64,000 nt of DNA, taken from contig NC_133536.1 of NCBI RefSeq assembly GCF_048544455.1, positions 171,512,325 to 171,576,324 of the forward strand, read 5' to 3'. Below, piece by piece: positions 27,660 through 38,081 of this stretch. The notes under the pieces were generated by a model. That model saw only the letters and a program-made list of their open reading frames with translations. It ran no database searches and was not told where the DNA came from. Origin of the DNA: Silene latifolia. Taxonomy: Eukaryota; Streptophyta; Magnoliopsida; Caryophyllales; Caryophyllaceae. The translations under genes were made by a program, and so were the position numbers. Positions within the stretch are counted from its first letter, which is position 1. Each line of letters opens with the position of its first letter.

Positions 27660-28492
27660 TGTCCTCTTGCTACCACACCAATCTTCAGTCTAAAAACAAC
27701 ACTAACACAAATGCATGCAAACACACCAACAAATCAGCAAATCAGCCAACAAAATAGCGAATCAGTCTAACAGACAATCGGTTTAACCCAGAAAAAAAAT
27801 TCTACTGAATACATGTCAGCAACCGCCAACAATACATCAAATCACTCGAAAATAAGAACCACTTGCAATAAATTTTAACCTTGATTCAGAAAGAAGTATA
27901 TCGTGTTTTCCTTTCTCTTTCACTTGATTTAATTTCATTATTTTACTTATCATTGACAGGTTAAGATGATAATTCATACTAGTAACTAGCCTACCCAAAA
28001 TCATCATTTTTTACCTTGATAATTCATTATTTTACTTATCATTGACGGTCTCAGATAATTCATACTAACCGATCCAAAATCATCATTTTGGAATTAAGGC
28101 TCTATTGTCATGTATCCAAGCATACCCTTCAATCAACTACACCAATAAGGAATACCCTACGCCCGCCACACCATATCATATAAGTACCTAGCTAACACGA
28201 GAAGCTATCGGCTTTCCAACACAACAACAACAACAACCTAATTAAAAACTAAAACTAAGTACAGATGTTCATCAACAATTCAATCAAATAACATATAATT
28301 AGGGTTTTAAAATTAGGCATAATAAAGTTCAATTAGCGATAGACTTGAAAGTATGAGCATTAGGAATTAATGAACAGTAAGGAAACATACCAGCGATATA
28401 ATTAGGGTTTATTTGTTAGGATCAATTGTAAAATTCCGAGGGAAATTTGAGGGTGTCGTACTGTCGTTCACTCCTTTGGGGCATCCGATATA
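27660..28492 (-). promoter_or_regulatory. HAKAI: HAKAI 5' leader, leader intron and promoter region
   Basis: An acceptor (GTTTTTAG, ending at 27691) lies about 30 nt before the ATG, and a donor CGCTG|GTATG at 28392 ends a likely first leader exon. Between them is a leader intron of about 700 bp with a diverged duplication of about 85 bp (27936-28018 and 28022-28095). The transcript start is not defined. Confidence 0.45.
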
Positions 28493-28606
28493 TTCAGTTG
28501 TTTTAATTGATTTTGATTTATGATGTTCGCTTGTATATAAACTACTTTAGATCCCGCGCAATAAATGTGCGGTATTTATAAAGTTACTAATATAGTCCGA
28601 GAAAAA

Positions 28607-28905
28607 GGATTATACATTGGATGTACTACATCATATTTAATAACTTTTTGAGTTTTTGTGTATTTTTTTTCGAGTATTATAGAGTTTATAAATTACATTT
28701 TAGTTTTATGATGTCAAAAATCAAATCTTTTTGAGCTTATATGTAATTTTTTTGAGTTATAATGTAACTTTTTCAGATTAAAGTTTAAGTAAATAAACTC
28801 AAAAACTTTAAAATAAAACTCAAAAATTTTAGATTAAAACTCAAAAACATTATATTAATGCTCAAAAACTACAACATCTGATGTACTACATCAGATGTAT
28901 AATCC
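28607..28905. mobile_element. Inverted-repeat MITE-like element, 299 bp
   Basis: Ends read GGATTATACAT..GATGTA on the left and TACATCAGATGTATAATCC on the right, inverted. The interior is AT-rich with repeated CTCAAAAA and TTTTTGAG. Similar phrases CGGTATTTATAAAGTT lie just outside on both sides (28571 and 28939). Superfamily unassigned. Confidence 0.6.
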
Positions 28906-29764
28906 ACTTACTGAGACCGACCCGTGCAATATATGCACGGTATTTATAAAGTTTTACTTTTTACTTTTTAGTGTATTATTTAAGAATTTAAGTTGACAAT
29001 TCACTTATTTTTCAGGTTTCTCCTTAATGTATTTAGATTAGAGAAATAAATAAAATTTAAATTGTAAGAAGTAATAAAATGAGTATTTTTTTTGATTTTT
29101 TTTTTTTGTTTTTAACCGAGAAATTAATGATGTTAATTTACAAATATTTACTAATAACATATTTTTTAGCTGCTAATTTTTATCATAAAGAGTCAATGAA
29201 TTTTAATATTTACTAATACCATATTTTTTAGCCGCAACTTTTTATCATAAAAAGTCAATAATTTTTATCAATAAGTTCTTTAAAAAAAAAGAATTTCCTT
29301 ATCTTGAAAAGATCGGAAATAAATTTGTGCAGAATGTGAAATATTAAATGTTATAAATATTTAAATACAAAAGATTATATCCATTTATAACTTATCATGT
29401 CACACCTATATTATATGCTAAAAATACCAAGCAATATCCTAGGAAATATGTTTTAGGCGGGAAAAGTTGGAGTTTCGCCTATTCATTTAGTAAATAGGGG
29501 ATATTTGGTTGAGACGGTTTTAAATGGAGTGTGATTGTTTTCTTTTGTGAATTGAATTCGTTTTTATGCAAATTTGGTGTAAATACGTCAACATTAGAAT
29601 GTTTTTGATTTTAGGTAAATAGACTTTCATTCTAGATAAATTAGGATTCTTATCCTCTACATGTTTAAAGAGTAGCATTTTTCAATCCCTGGTGTTATGA
29701 AATTATGTAGAAGCGATATTTTTGCGAGTATTGCAAGTTGTAAGTTCCTACATACCGAGTACTA
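28906..29764. other. AT-rich intergenic stretch with a short tandem duplication
   Basis: A unit of about 66 bp occurs twice at 29141-29270 (shared phrases ATATTTACTAATA, CATATTTTTTAGC, TTTTTATCATAAA). Nothing else recognised. Confidence 0.55.
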
Positions 29765-29995
29765 GACAAGCCCACTTAGTAACGGGCTAGTGCCGGACCG
29801 GGCTGGACGTTTGTATATTTTTTTCATTTTTTGCTTGAACCGGGCCGGGCCGAGAAAGTCGTGGCACTAGCCCGGCACTAGGGGATGCCCTAATGTTGGG
29901 ATGGGTTGTACCGTGTGTTGACCGGGCCACCATTTTTTGGCCCACAAACACGGGCTGGACTGGGCTAGCCCAACGTTGAACACCTCTACCGAATA
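29765..29995. repeat. GC-rich transposon remnant
   Basis: Repeated GGGC-type words (GGGCTAGTGCCGGACCGGGC, GGCACTAGCCCGGCACTAGG) in AT-rich surroundings, ending in CCAACGTTGAACACCTCTAC. Such ends resemble plant hAT-like small elements, but I see no matching left end or duplication. Confidence 0.35.
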
Positions 29996-30335
29996 CTATC
30001 AAATCACCACTTATATACTCCGTATGACATTCTTTTTTTTTTTTGCCAAGTGGAAAACTAGTACTCTGTATCTGTTACAAATCAAAGGCTACAACAGCTC
30101 ATATGACATTCTTGTATGACATAGTTTATGAACTAAATAAACAAAATAAGTATGTAAACCGATCTCATTTATGTATTGTCTCACCCGAGTATGTGGCCAT
30201 TCGATAGCCAATCTCTTAAAATTGGTATGAAAAATCATTTTCGTCTGGTGGTTAAGACAGACCTCCTATAGGTCGAATGTTTAAATTTGCTCACTTCTTT
30301 GTATTTCGTCTATAATGAGTAAGGAGTCGAATGTA
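29996..30335. other. Short intergenic stretch left of the CACTA element
   Basis: AT-rich. A weak tRNA-like phrase TGGTGGTTAAGACAGAC at about 30246 may be a worn SINE. Nothing firmer. Confidence 0.3.
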
Positions 30336-32591
30336 CACTACAACAAATAAGAACAAAGGCGACCATAGAAGGCGACTGTTCTCAGTCGCCATTATAAATA
30401 CAGCGACTAACAACCGTCGCCCGTACTTGGTAGCAAGGTCTAGTCGCCTTTGGCGACGGGTCATAGTCGCTAAATTTGGCGACTGATTTTTTAAAAGCGG
30501 GCGATTGATAACCGTCGCCAAATTGGTGACTGACTTTTCTATTCAGTCGCCAATTTGGCGACTGTCATCCGTCGCCAATAACTGGCCACGTCACCTCCAT
30601 ATGGGGGCAATTGGCGACGGGCTTCAGTCGCCAATTCGGCGACGGTTATCAGTCGCCATTTTGGCGACCGTTTTCAGTCGCCATTTTTAATTTTACATCA
30701 GAAGGTTGGCGAATGTTTTCCGTCGCCATTTGCCCAGTTTCAGTTGCCAATTGTACATGTTTTTTAGCCTAAAAATCGTTTTTGGCCTAGCCAAATACGT
30801 AAAAACCTGCAAATAAACCAACACCACCAGCAGAGAACACAAGGGAAGCCAAACACGACCAAATTTTATAAATAAAACCATGTTTCATACACACAAGTAC
30901 GAGTTTTGGTGCTCTAACATCATCCGAAAATAACGTTTTCTCTAAAAAGCTACATAACCGGGAAACTTGCTCCCGCTCCACGAACTCCCTTTACAAATCC
31001 ACGAACTCCCTTTACAAATCTAGCGATATGACGTTTCTTCTTATCTACTCTTTCTTCGTACATCCAGCTACGTTCAGATCTCTTCATTTTAATCTAGACA
31101 ATATATAGCAAACTAACCATTTTAAATAATATTTAATTTCTACAAAAAAAATTTACTTTAAATTTGTACTAACTTATCACATTATAGTACATCAACTATG
31201 GTTATCTCATCCTCCATTTTATGCTAACTTCAAGATTTCAACTGGGTCCTTATCACTCCAACCTAAACCCATCAATGTACGTTTCGAGTCACTAGCAAAC
31301 ACACATTTGTGATTTATTAATGAGAAAAAAAATTCGGCAGCAATTCCCCTTAGTTCTCCAAATACACAATGTGAAATAGATTTATATTCCACATATGTAT
31401 TCAGAGAACATTGAAGAAATTGCAACCAAACTCTTTTCTCATTAATAAAATCACAACTATGTGTTTACTACCTAAGTGACTTGAAACGTACAAAGACAGT
31501 CCAAAAATGGGGACTATTCAAGAATTGCTCCTAATGAGTAATTTTTGAACGGGTAATAGGTCATTATATTTTAAACAAGTTGTCAAAAATTTAAATAAAA
31601 TTTTGAAAAATAAAATTTATACATCATGCTCATTCTAACTTAATTTTGTCAATTATAAGTCAAATTTGTTTTATAACTAAAGTATGAAAAAAATTGGCAA
31701 TACTAACATTATACTACCTTCAACAATACTAACATTATACTACCTTCAACAATACTAACATTATACTACCTTCAACAATACTAACATTATATACTACCTT
31801 CAACAATACTAACATTATACTACCTTCATAACACTATACTACCTTCAACAATACTAACACTATACTAACTTCAATATTACTAAAACTAAGTTACTACCTT
31901 CAATAATACTAATATTATCAAGATAACCTTCAATTACATCCCCTAATCATATGGCATTACTAATTTAACAAAACCCCCAATTTCAAACCCTAACTAAAAT
32001 TAATTAAGAAAAATGCTAATTAAATTACAACTACATACATTAATAAGCATCACTAATGTATAAATTACAACTAGATACTAAATAGGCATCACAAATTAAA
32101 CAAAATATGAAGGATTGAAGTAATTAAATCAATTTGAGTCGAAAACAAACCTTTAGAAAAAAGAAGAACAGTGAAGGAGGGTGGTCGGTGGTGATGTGGT
32201 GCGTGGATGTATTGCCTCTTCGGTCCGGTGGTGGTAGATGGTGGTGGCGTCGGCCGTCGGGTGTGTTGCGATTTTTTTTTTAATAGTGAAATGTTAGAAT
32301 GAATGACGGGTGAAAGAAGGAAGGGAAAAAAAAACATATCAGACGATTGGCGACCGTTTCCAGTCGTCAAATTAGCCACCGTTTTCAGTCGCCAAATTGG
32401 CGACCGTTTTTCGTCGCCAATTTGGATATTATTCCGCCGCCCTTGGATTTCCTGCGGATTTTGGGATAAGATGCTACAGTCGCCAATTTGGCGACTGTTT
32501 TCCGTCGCCCGTTTTTTTTTCCTGTCGCCAAATTGGCGACTGTTCTTACAGTCGCCTACTTTAGACGCCTTTAACGTGTTTTCTTGTAGTG
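30336..32591. mobile_element. Non-autonomous CACTA transposon, 2256 bp
   Basis: Starts CACTACAACAAA and ends TTTTCTTGTAGTG, the classic CACTA terminal inverted repeat, with a 3-bp duplication GTA on both sides (30333-30335 and 32592-32594). Subterminal zones (30357-30740 and 32342-32570) are filled with CAGTCGCC and GGCGAC words in both orientations, often paired as CAGTCGCCAATTTGGCGACTG, which is the expected transposase-binding zone. The interior is AT-rich; I recognise no transposase. Confidence 0.9.
31699..31915. repeat. Minisatellite, 26-bp unit, inside the CACTA element
   Basis: About seven to eight units of CAATACTAACATTATACTAC plus CTTCAA, the last ones degenerate. Confidence 0.85.
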
Positions 32592-32973
32592 GTAATCAGC
32601 CTTGATGACGGACGACATACTTCATCGAGAAGAAAATGCTTCAAGCATACATCATAAAGTAGTAGTTCAATCTCTCCCCTTTCATCCATCCTACATAAGT
32701 GTATTACAGTAGCAAAACTTTCTAACAGTAGTTTTACAAAAACAAATTTCTTGACAGGAAAAACATGGAGGCATAGCCCAAAACTCTCAGTTATATGCCT
32801 ATACTAAACAGTAGACTACAGATCATCAAGCAAAAGATTAAAACAATTACTTTCCTTTGACCTAAGTACCTAACTCGACATAATAACTTGTAAAAAAAAA
32901 GTAAAAACCAAAAAAAAATAACTTGTTCATCTCTCGTGACCTTAAGGTGGCTTTGCCATTAGTCACTTAGACA
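32592..32973. other. Flank between CACTA element and RHON1-like gene
   Basis: AT-rich. The part next to 32973 should be the 3' UTR of the RHON1-like gene. No other feature. Confidence 0.4.
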
Positions 32974-35414
32974 TTATGAATCATCACTGAGCAGCCCAAC
33001 GAGCTCAGACTTCTTTAGCTTAGAGAACCCTTTCATGCCTCGAGCTTTAGCGAGCACCTTTAACTCTACTATTTTCATACTATTCAAATCATTGAGCTCG
33101 ATACGTTGTTTACTTGTATCTTTTTCATCGTTAACAACTTCTTCAACATCTAAATCATCGGCCTTCAATAAGGTGGCTGTTTCGTCTACAAACTCATTTT
33201 CAGGATCCAATTCTTCTTCTTCTTCTTCTTCTTCTTCTTCTTCTTCTTCTTCTTCTTCTTCTTCTTCTTGTTCTAGCCCTGATGTTATATCTATTTCTGA
33301 TTCCAAATCAGAATCGGATTCATAATCAGTGACTGGTTCATAATGAGTTTCGTTCATGTTTACGTCAAGCTCAGTCTGAGTTAGCGAATCATAAGTATAT
33401 TCACTAGAGACAATCGGCTCATATTTGACCCTTGGGACTGGAGACCTACGCCTGAAATTTGAAACAGGCCTGCCAACCGAAGGTCTATGGGTTTCTTGCG
33501 GCTCTTCCTTAACACTTTTAGGTCTTGTAAATCTCTTGTTCTTATCTCCGACCGATTTAGCATTCGGTCTAGTACGGTCAACACTGAACTCACTGCCATT
33601 GCCACCATTAACTTTTCTTTGACCTTGCTCGGCTGAATGTTTTCTCAGGAGGTTAAGAAGGGAATCAACTATTTCACTCTCTTTACTTTGTACTTCAATT
33701 GCTCCAAACTTGTTCTCTTCTTTGACAGCCGCCCTTTCACGAAGCTTGGCCTAGACCTTCCGAAAAAGTTCAAAAATATCTCCATCTCTTTATCCTGGAG
33801 CAGCAGTGGCATTGGGCTTTGAGTTGTTAGAAAGAGAAAGTATTGGCCCGTTTTTTGTTGATACAAGTTCAGATTCATCAAGGTTCTCAGAGTTGTCTCT
33901 CTCTTCATTGTATTTGTTCCTACTTCTAGAGAATATATTCCTATTATGCCTAAAGTCCGGATTTCTACTCTGACCACCAGAACCTGCCTTGCAGACAAAC
34001 GACGCATGCTTAAAAGAACACTTGGCAAAAATCACTTTTGCCGGAAATGATTTAAATCTACTTCCAGAACAAGGTGATATGGAGATTGCTCTCCTAGATA
34101 CTCCATAGCAAGGGAATGAGAGAAAACCAAACCATGAAATACATGTAAAAATCACACAAACTCTAGAATGAAAGCGTGATAGAGCACAAACATTGAACCC
34201 ACACCCCTAGGCCCTAACCACAAGTGGTATGCATGGATACAATAGTAAAACCAATTGCGAGTTCATCTTCCACAAAACATTGGTAGTCATCTACTCATAT
34301 GACTAACTCATTTTGAATCCCGAAAAAAGATCTCAACCTAGAAAGTCAGAGAAAAAGACATATCATATCATATCATTAACAACATCTTACAGCATGATCT
34401 TCAATAATCTAAACTAGTACATCTCTTTAACTACCCATGATCAAGTCAAAGACACAGTGCTGGAAAAATGCAAATATACTGGTCAAACTCACATTAATTG
34501 AAGAAACACCAGAATGCTGGCATATCAATCCTCCATCAGGCTAAGGATAATGTACCATACATAAGTTTTCAAAATTCATCTCCGAATTATCATTGGCATT
34601 AGAAATAACTATACCCGCAAAAATATATGCTCAACTTTGCAATAAGAAGCCCACAACTCGACAGATAAATTAGAAACGACATATGCAAAAACCATCACGA
34701 AATTAGTAATCCTAGGTAGGACAAGATAACTCAAAGGAACTCTGAAATCACATTATAGCGAAGTAAAAGCGCGACTTCCCCTAATTCTTTTCCTAGATTC
34801 TAATTATGAAAAAATCAAATAACAAGCCATTTCACGGCATTTGGCATTTCTATATACACTTGGTGAGCATCATCAATAGCTCTACTAAAACACCCAAATT
34901 TTCGCGAAAGTTAATAACTTTATAACACAAACACAAACACCAATTTAAAGAAGCGCTACATACAGTTTGCCCACTTACTCATTTACTCCCCCTGATTCAA
35001 TTTTCGCGAAAGTTCAAAACCAATTAAAAGGAGTGTTGCCGCCCACCCAACTCATTACTTCTTCCGACTCATCTTGTTCTTTACGATTATTTCTCTTTCT
35101 TATAAGAGTACGTTAATCAAACAAAACAATCAGATGAATCAGATAAATTAATTTGCAAGTCTACTTCCTCAGGAACAGTATCATGATTAATCCGTCTCTT
35201 AACGGAGCGAGCGAGGGACTATCAGGAATTATCGCCCCACTAAACAACAACTTTACGAGAATACTTCAATTAAAACCCTCACATTTGTTCCGATTTACTC
35301 TATTACATTAACAATTCACACACCCATGATTTCAATTGGAAATGTAAATGATGGAACTATAAGAAAAAGGGTACCTTGAAGATTGGTAGAGATAATTTTT
35401 AGGGCAGGAGACAT
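32974..35414 (-). pseudogene. RHON1: RHON1-like Rho-N domain protein, chloroplast, with two premature stops
   Basis: RHON1 is a chloroplast RNA-binding protein that works with RNase E and in plastid transcription termination. Exon 1 (35375-35414) reads MSPALKIISTNLQ and ends at donor CAAG|GTACC; exon 2 is 32974-34100. Together they make 389 codons including the stop, a length close to Arabidopsis RHON1 (about 400). Exon 2 gives the rest of a Ser/Arg-rich transit peptide (VSRRAISISPCSG, then CKAGSGGQSRN), the conserved stretch ELFRKV..AKLRERAAVKEE and SLLNLLRKHSAEQ, a long acidic part with about 20 consecutive Glu, and the Rho-N motif MKIVELKVLAKARGMKGFSK followed by LKKSELVGLLS. In-frame stops TAA (33790-33792) and TAG (33751-33753) interrupt it at about codons 117 and 130. 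Everything else is in frame, so the damage looks recent. The acceptor (ATGGAG|TATC) is weak, so the exon junction is tentative. Confidence 0.8.
33211..33269 (-). repeat. GAA/TTC microsatellite coding a poly-Glu run
   Basis: About 20 TTC units on the plus strand, read as Glu in the RHON1-like frame. Length-unstable in principle, in frame here. Confidence 0.9.
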
Positions 35415-35845
35415 GACCTTCAAATGGTGTTTTAATGGCGGCGTTTTTTATTTGAATTTCTTCAACAACTTTATATATGGAGTATATCCGATTGAGTTTC
35501 ATTATTTGGCGCTTTGCACTTGGGACTTGGAAGCTACACGTCTTCTCCTAAATATATGTCGATCAACAAGTTCTTACTTTGATTGGTGCTTATTTTGGTA
35601 GCAACAAATGGACACGGAGACATCTCATCAAATGTACGAGTAGGACATAAAGGCAATGTTATGTTTATTGCCTGGGTACATGGCCATGGCTCGGGCCAAT
35701 AATAAATAAATATATATATGTATAAATATATAGTTAATTTAAAGAGGTAGCTTAATTGGTAAATATAAATACAAAAAAATTTATTTGTGAAAACACGGGT
35801 TTTTCTCCTCTTATAGAGCTTATGGACAATTATGTGTTTTATAGT
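35415..35845. other. Upstream region of the RHON1-like gene
   Basis: AT-rich; likely promoter and 5' UTR. No other gene. Confidence 0.4.
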
Positions 35846-35962
35846 AAGTCTCATTGAAGATGGGCATATCTGTCACAAACTAAAGACGGGTCAGGTAATA
35901 CCCAAGTGGGTAGATAAGACATAAGCAGAATGCTACGGATATGCCCGTCTTCAATGAGACTT
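35846..35962. mobile_element. MITE-like element, 117 bp
   Basis: Terminal inverted repeats of about 25 bp: AAGTCTCATTGAAGATGGGC on the left, GCCCGTCTTCAATGAGACTT on the right. The core carries ACGGGTCAGGTAATACCCAA and GTGGGTAGATAA. A second, cut copy lies at 36609. Confidence 0.75.
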
Positions 35963-36608
35963 TGTATTTTTGGTATACTCCATATTTGTTATGTTCATTT
36001 TCCCTCGACTTACATATTATCTCTTTGTTTTCAATAATTTATGACTGATCTTCCAATAAAGCATTTTGCTCTTTATTTTTTAATGCTCTCATCCTTTTTA
36101 TTTCTTCTTCATAAAAAAAAGTAAGTTATGGTAGTACTTTACATTTTAACAATAATTTTATTTTATGACTAATATAATTTTTCGGCCCCCTGACAATTTC
36201 CATTCGAGCTTCGTTCCTGCACTAGGACATGAGAATACTTATTTAATTTTTGAAATAATACTCCCTCCATTTTCTTTTTATCTTCTCACTTTAATAAAAT
36301 ACTTCTAGTCTACTACTCCCTTCTATTCTCTAAGATTTTTCGCATTTCCTAAAGCGGCAAATTCCCAACGATCTTCCATTTTTCTTATTTGTCTATCATT
36401 TGTAATTATTTTTTTTGCTCTTTGTTGGGATCCTGCTCATCGCTTAGACTAATGCATTTCTGTTTAATGGATTGAAGCGTTAGGTCCAATAGCCTTGGCC
36501 ATCTAAACGCTGCGTTTGATTCCTTCTTTTGTATTTTTTTCCCTTTTTCACGCCTACACTCCTTTGTACTATGTTTGTTACCTCTCTCTCATACCATACT
36601 CTACAAAT
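35963..36608. other. AT-rich intergenic stretch with Stowaway-like words
   Basis: TACTCCCTCCATTTTCTTTT at 36259 and a TACTCCCTTCTATTCTCTAA phrase near 36314 resemble Stowaway MITE ends (CTCCCTCCGTT) but do not form a complete element. No gene. Confidence 0.4.
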
Positions 36609-36688
36609 AAGTCTCCCATATTACGGGTATATCCATCACAAGCTTGTGAGTGTTGTGACAGGTCAAATGAACCCACATGGGTAGATAA
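36609..36688. mobile_element. Left part of a second MITE copy, cut by an LTR insertion
   Basis: Starts AAGTCTC like the copy at 35846 and shares GGTATATCCATCACAA-type and GGGTAGATAA words in the same order. It stops exactly where the LTR-derived sequence TGTAACACCC begins (36689); the rest would lie beyond the insertion. Confidence 0.6.
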
Positions 36689-37202
36689 TGTAACACCCCC
36701 ATACACCAAGGTGCCTTACCAAGTACCACCCCAGTGTATAAAGGTGCTACCATCTCGGTTTTCAGAGGTAAGTAGATCAAATAAATAATAGTAAAACATT
36801 TATTAAATAGCTTTATACGTTACATTAATAATCAACGTGACAAACATACAACATAGACAACTGAAGGGACTACTAGACATGAATGACAGCGATATCTACT
36901 TCGGTAGCATGATGACTCGATTTCCTTCCATGTCCCGCAAGCATCAAGACTAGCTATACCTGCTAAACAACTTCTCACCATCCCCAAATGGATCATCACA
37001 GTTTTGAAAACACAACACGGGGTCAGTTCACTGAATAATAAAGATAAGCAAATACAACAAAGATAAACCAGCTGTTCCATCATAAATCTCCAACTCCCAA
37101 TCACATCTCCCAACTGACTACACACTAAAGTGTGTAGCCCTGCCAGTGGGGGACCATAGCCTTACCCACCTAAGCCCCGCTCATCACACGAGTGATAACC
37201 CA
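36689..37202 (-). repeat. Inverted LTR arm (diverged copy of the neighbouring LTR 3' half)
   Basis: Starts TGTAACACCCCCATAC. Its reverse complement aligns in order with 37963-38081 plus 49059-49490: shared words GCAGGGCTACACACTTT, GAACTGACCCCGT, GGGGATGGTGAG, GGTAAGG.ACCTTGGT and the end GTGTTACA. The two arms are clearly diverged. Either this is the 3' part of a related LTR in opposite orientation, cut by the next element, or the two arms belong to one LTR with a long internal inverted repeat. Confidence 0.7.
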
Positions 37203-37233
37203 TGTTGTAATACTACGGTTTTCCTAAGCCTGG

Positions 37234-37395
37234 TATTCGGCCGAGTATGGACTACTCGGTCGAGTAAAGTGTGTCGTGTATCCTGTTTGGCTACTGCCCA
37301 GGAACACTCGACCGAGTATGTGGAATAATCGACCGAGTAGAGGGTACTCGGCCGAGTAAACTCTATACTCGACCGAGTATCCAGTCGGACGAGTG
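37234..37395. repeat. Cluster of 14-bp palindromes TACTCG-NN-CGAGTA in the outer LTR
   Basis: About seven near-copies in 160 bp: TATTCGGCCGAGTA (37234-37247), TACTCGGTCGAGTA, then ACTCGACCGAGTA-, TAATCGACCGAGTA-, TACTCGGCCGAGTA- and TACTCGACCGAGTA-type sites, and a weak last one (CAGTCGGACGAGTG). Arms are constant, the central two bases vary. Confidence 0.88.
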
Positions 37396-38081
37396 TTTTT
37401 CCACGGTTTGATTTGGAGATGGTTAGAATTATATAATACGCGTAATTAGTTTCTAATTATATTTTTACAAAACCTAAACACTCAACGACGTTCTAATCCT
37501 CTCCAAATCTCTCCTTATTGTGTGGATCGTTCGTGAGTCTAGTTCACCTTTCCTTGCGTCGATTATGTCGGTAAGCCTCTAATTTCGTAAGTTTCATTAA
37601 TTTGTTTTTAGGGTTTTGCCCTAAATTGTGATTTGGGGGAAAGGAGTTTTGGCATGTGGTAATTGGAATTATGTGATTATTGTGTGTAGGTTACGGTGTC
37701 ATGAGGAATTGCTATTGATTGCTTGTGTGTGATTGGATTGCGAAAAGGTAGGGTTTTCCTACTCAGTTACTGTTAATTGATTTAAGAATGTGATTGTATT
37801 GTGTATGACTGTTTTCTGCTGATTATCGGAGTGTTGGTGTGGTGGTGGTGGTTGTGACGATGTTGTGATGGTTGTGGTGGAGTCACTTGCGGGAGTGGCT
37901 TCACGCCCTAGTTCGCCCTTTGTGGAACCCGTCACGGGAGGGGATGTGCACACTAAGGGATAGGGTTATCGCTCGTTGATGAGCGGGATTTTAGTGGGGA
38001 TTGGCTGCGGTCCCCCACTGGCGGCGTTGACTACCTGTTGCGATGGGTAGTCTGGCAGGGCTACACACTTTGGTGTGTAGT

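Noticed and set aside
28553-28955. LTR pair suggested by the repeated CGGTATTTATAAAGTT
   Set aside because: The repeats are about 35 bp long, with no TG...CA ends or primer site; the interval is a MITE-like element.
30240-30300. Second SINE copy (TGGTGGTTAAGAC)
   Set aside because: The B box is too degraded and no duplication or A tail is visible.
33035-33325. Plus-strand Ser-rich frame in the RHON1-like gene
   Set aside because: It is the complement of the poly-Glu run and its flanks.
32974-34100. RHON1-like gene as a processed retrocopy
   Set aside because: A separate first exon with a good donor lies 1.27 kb upstream and there is no A tail, so it is an ordinary gene locus.
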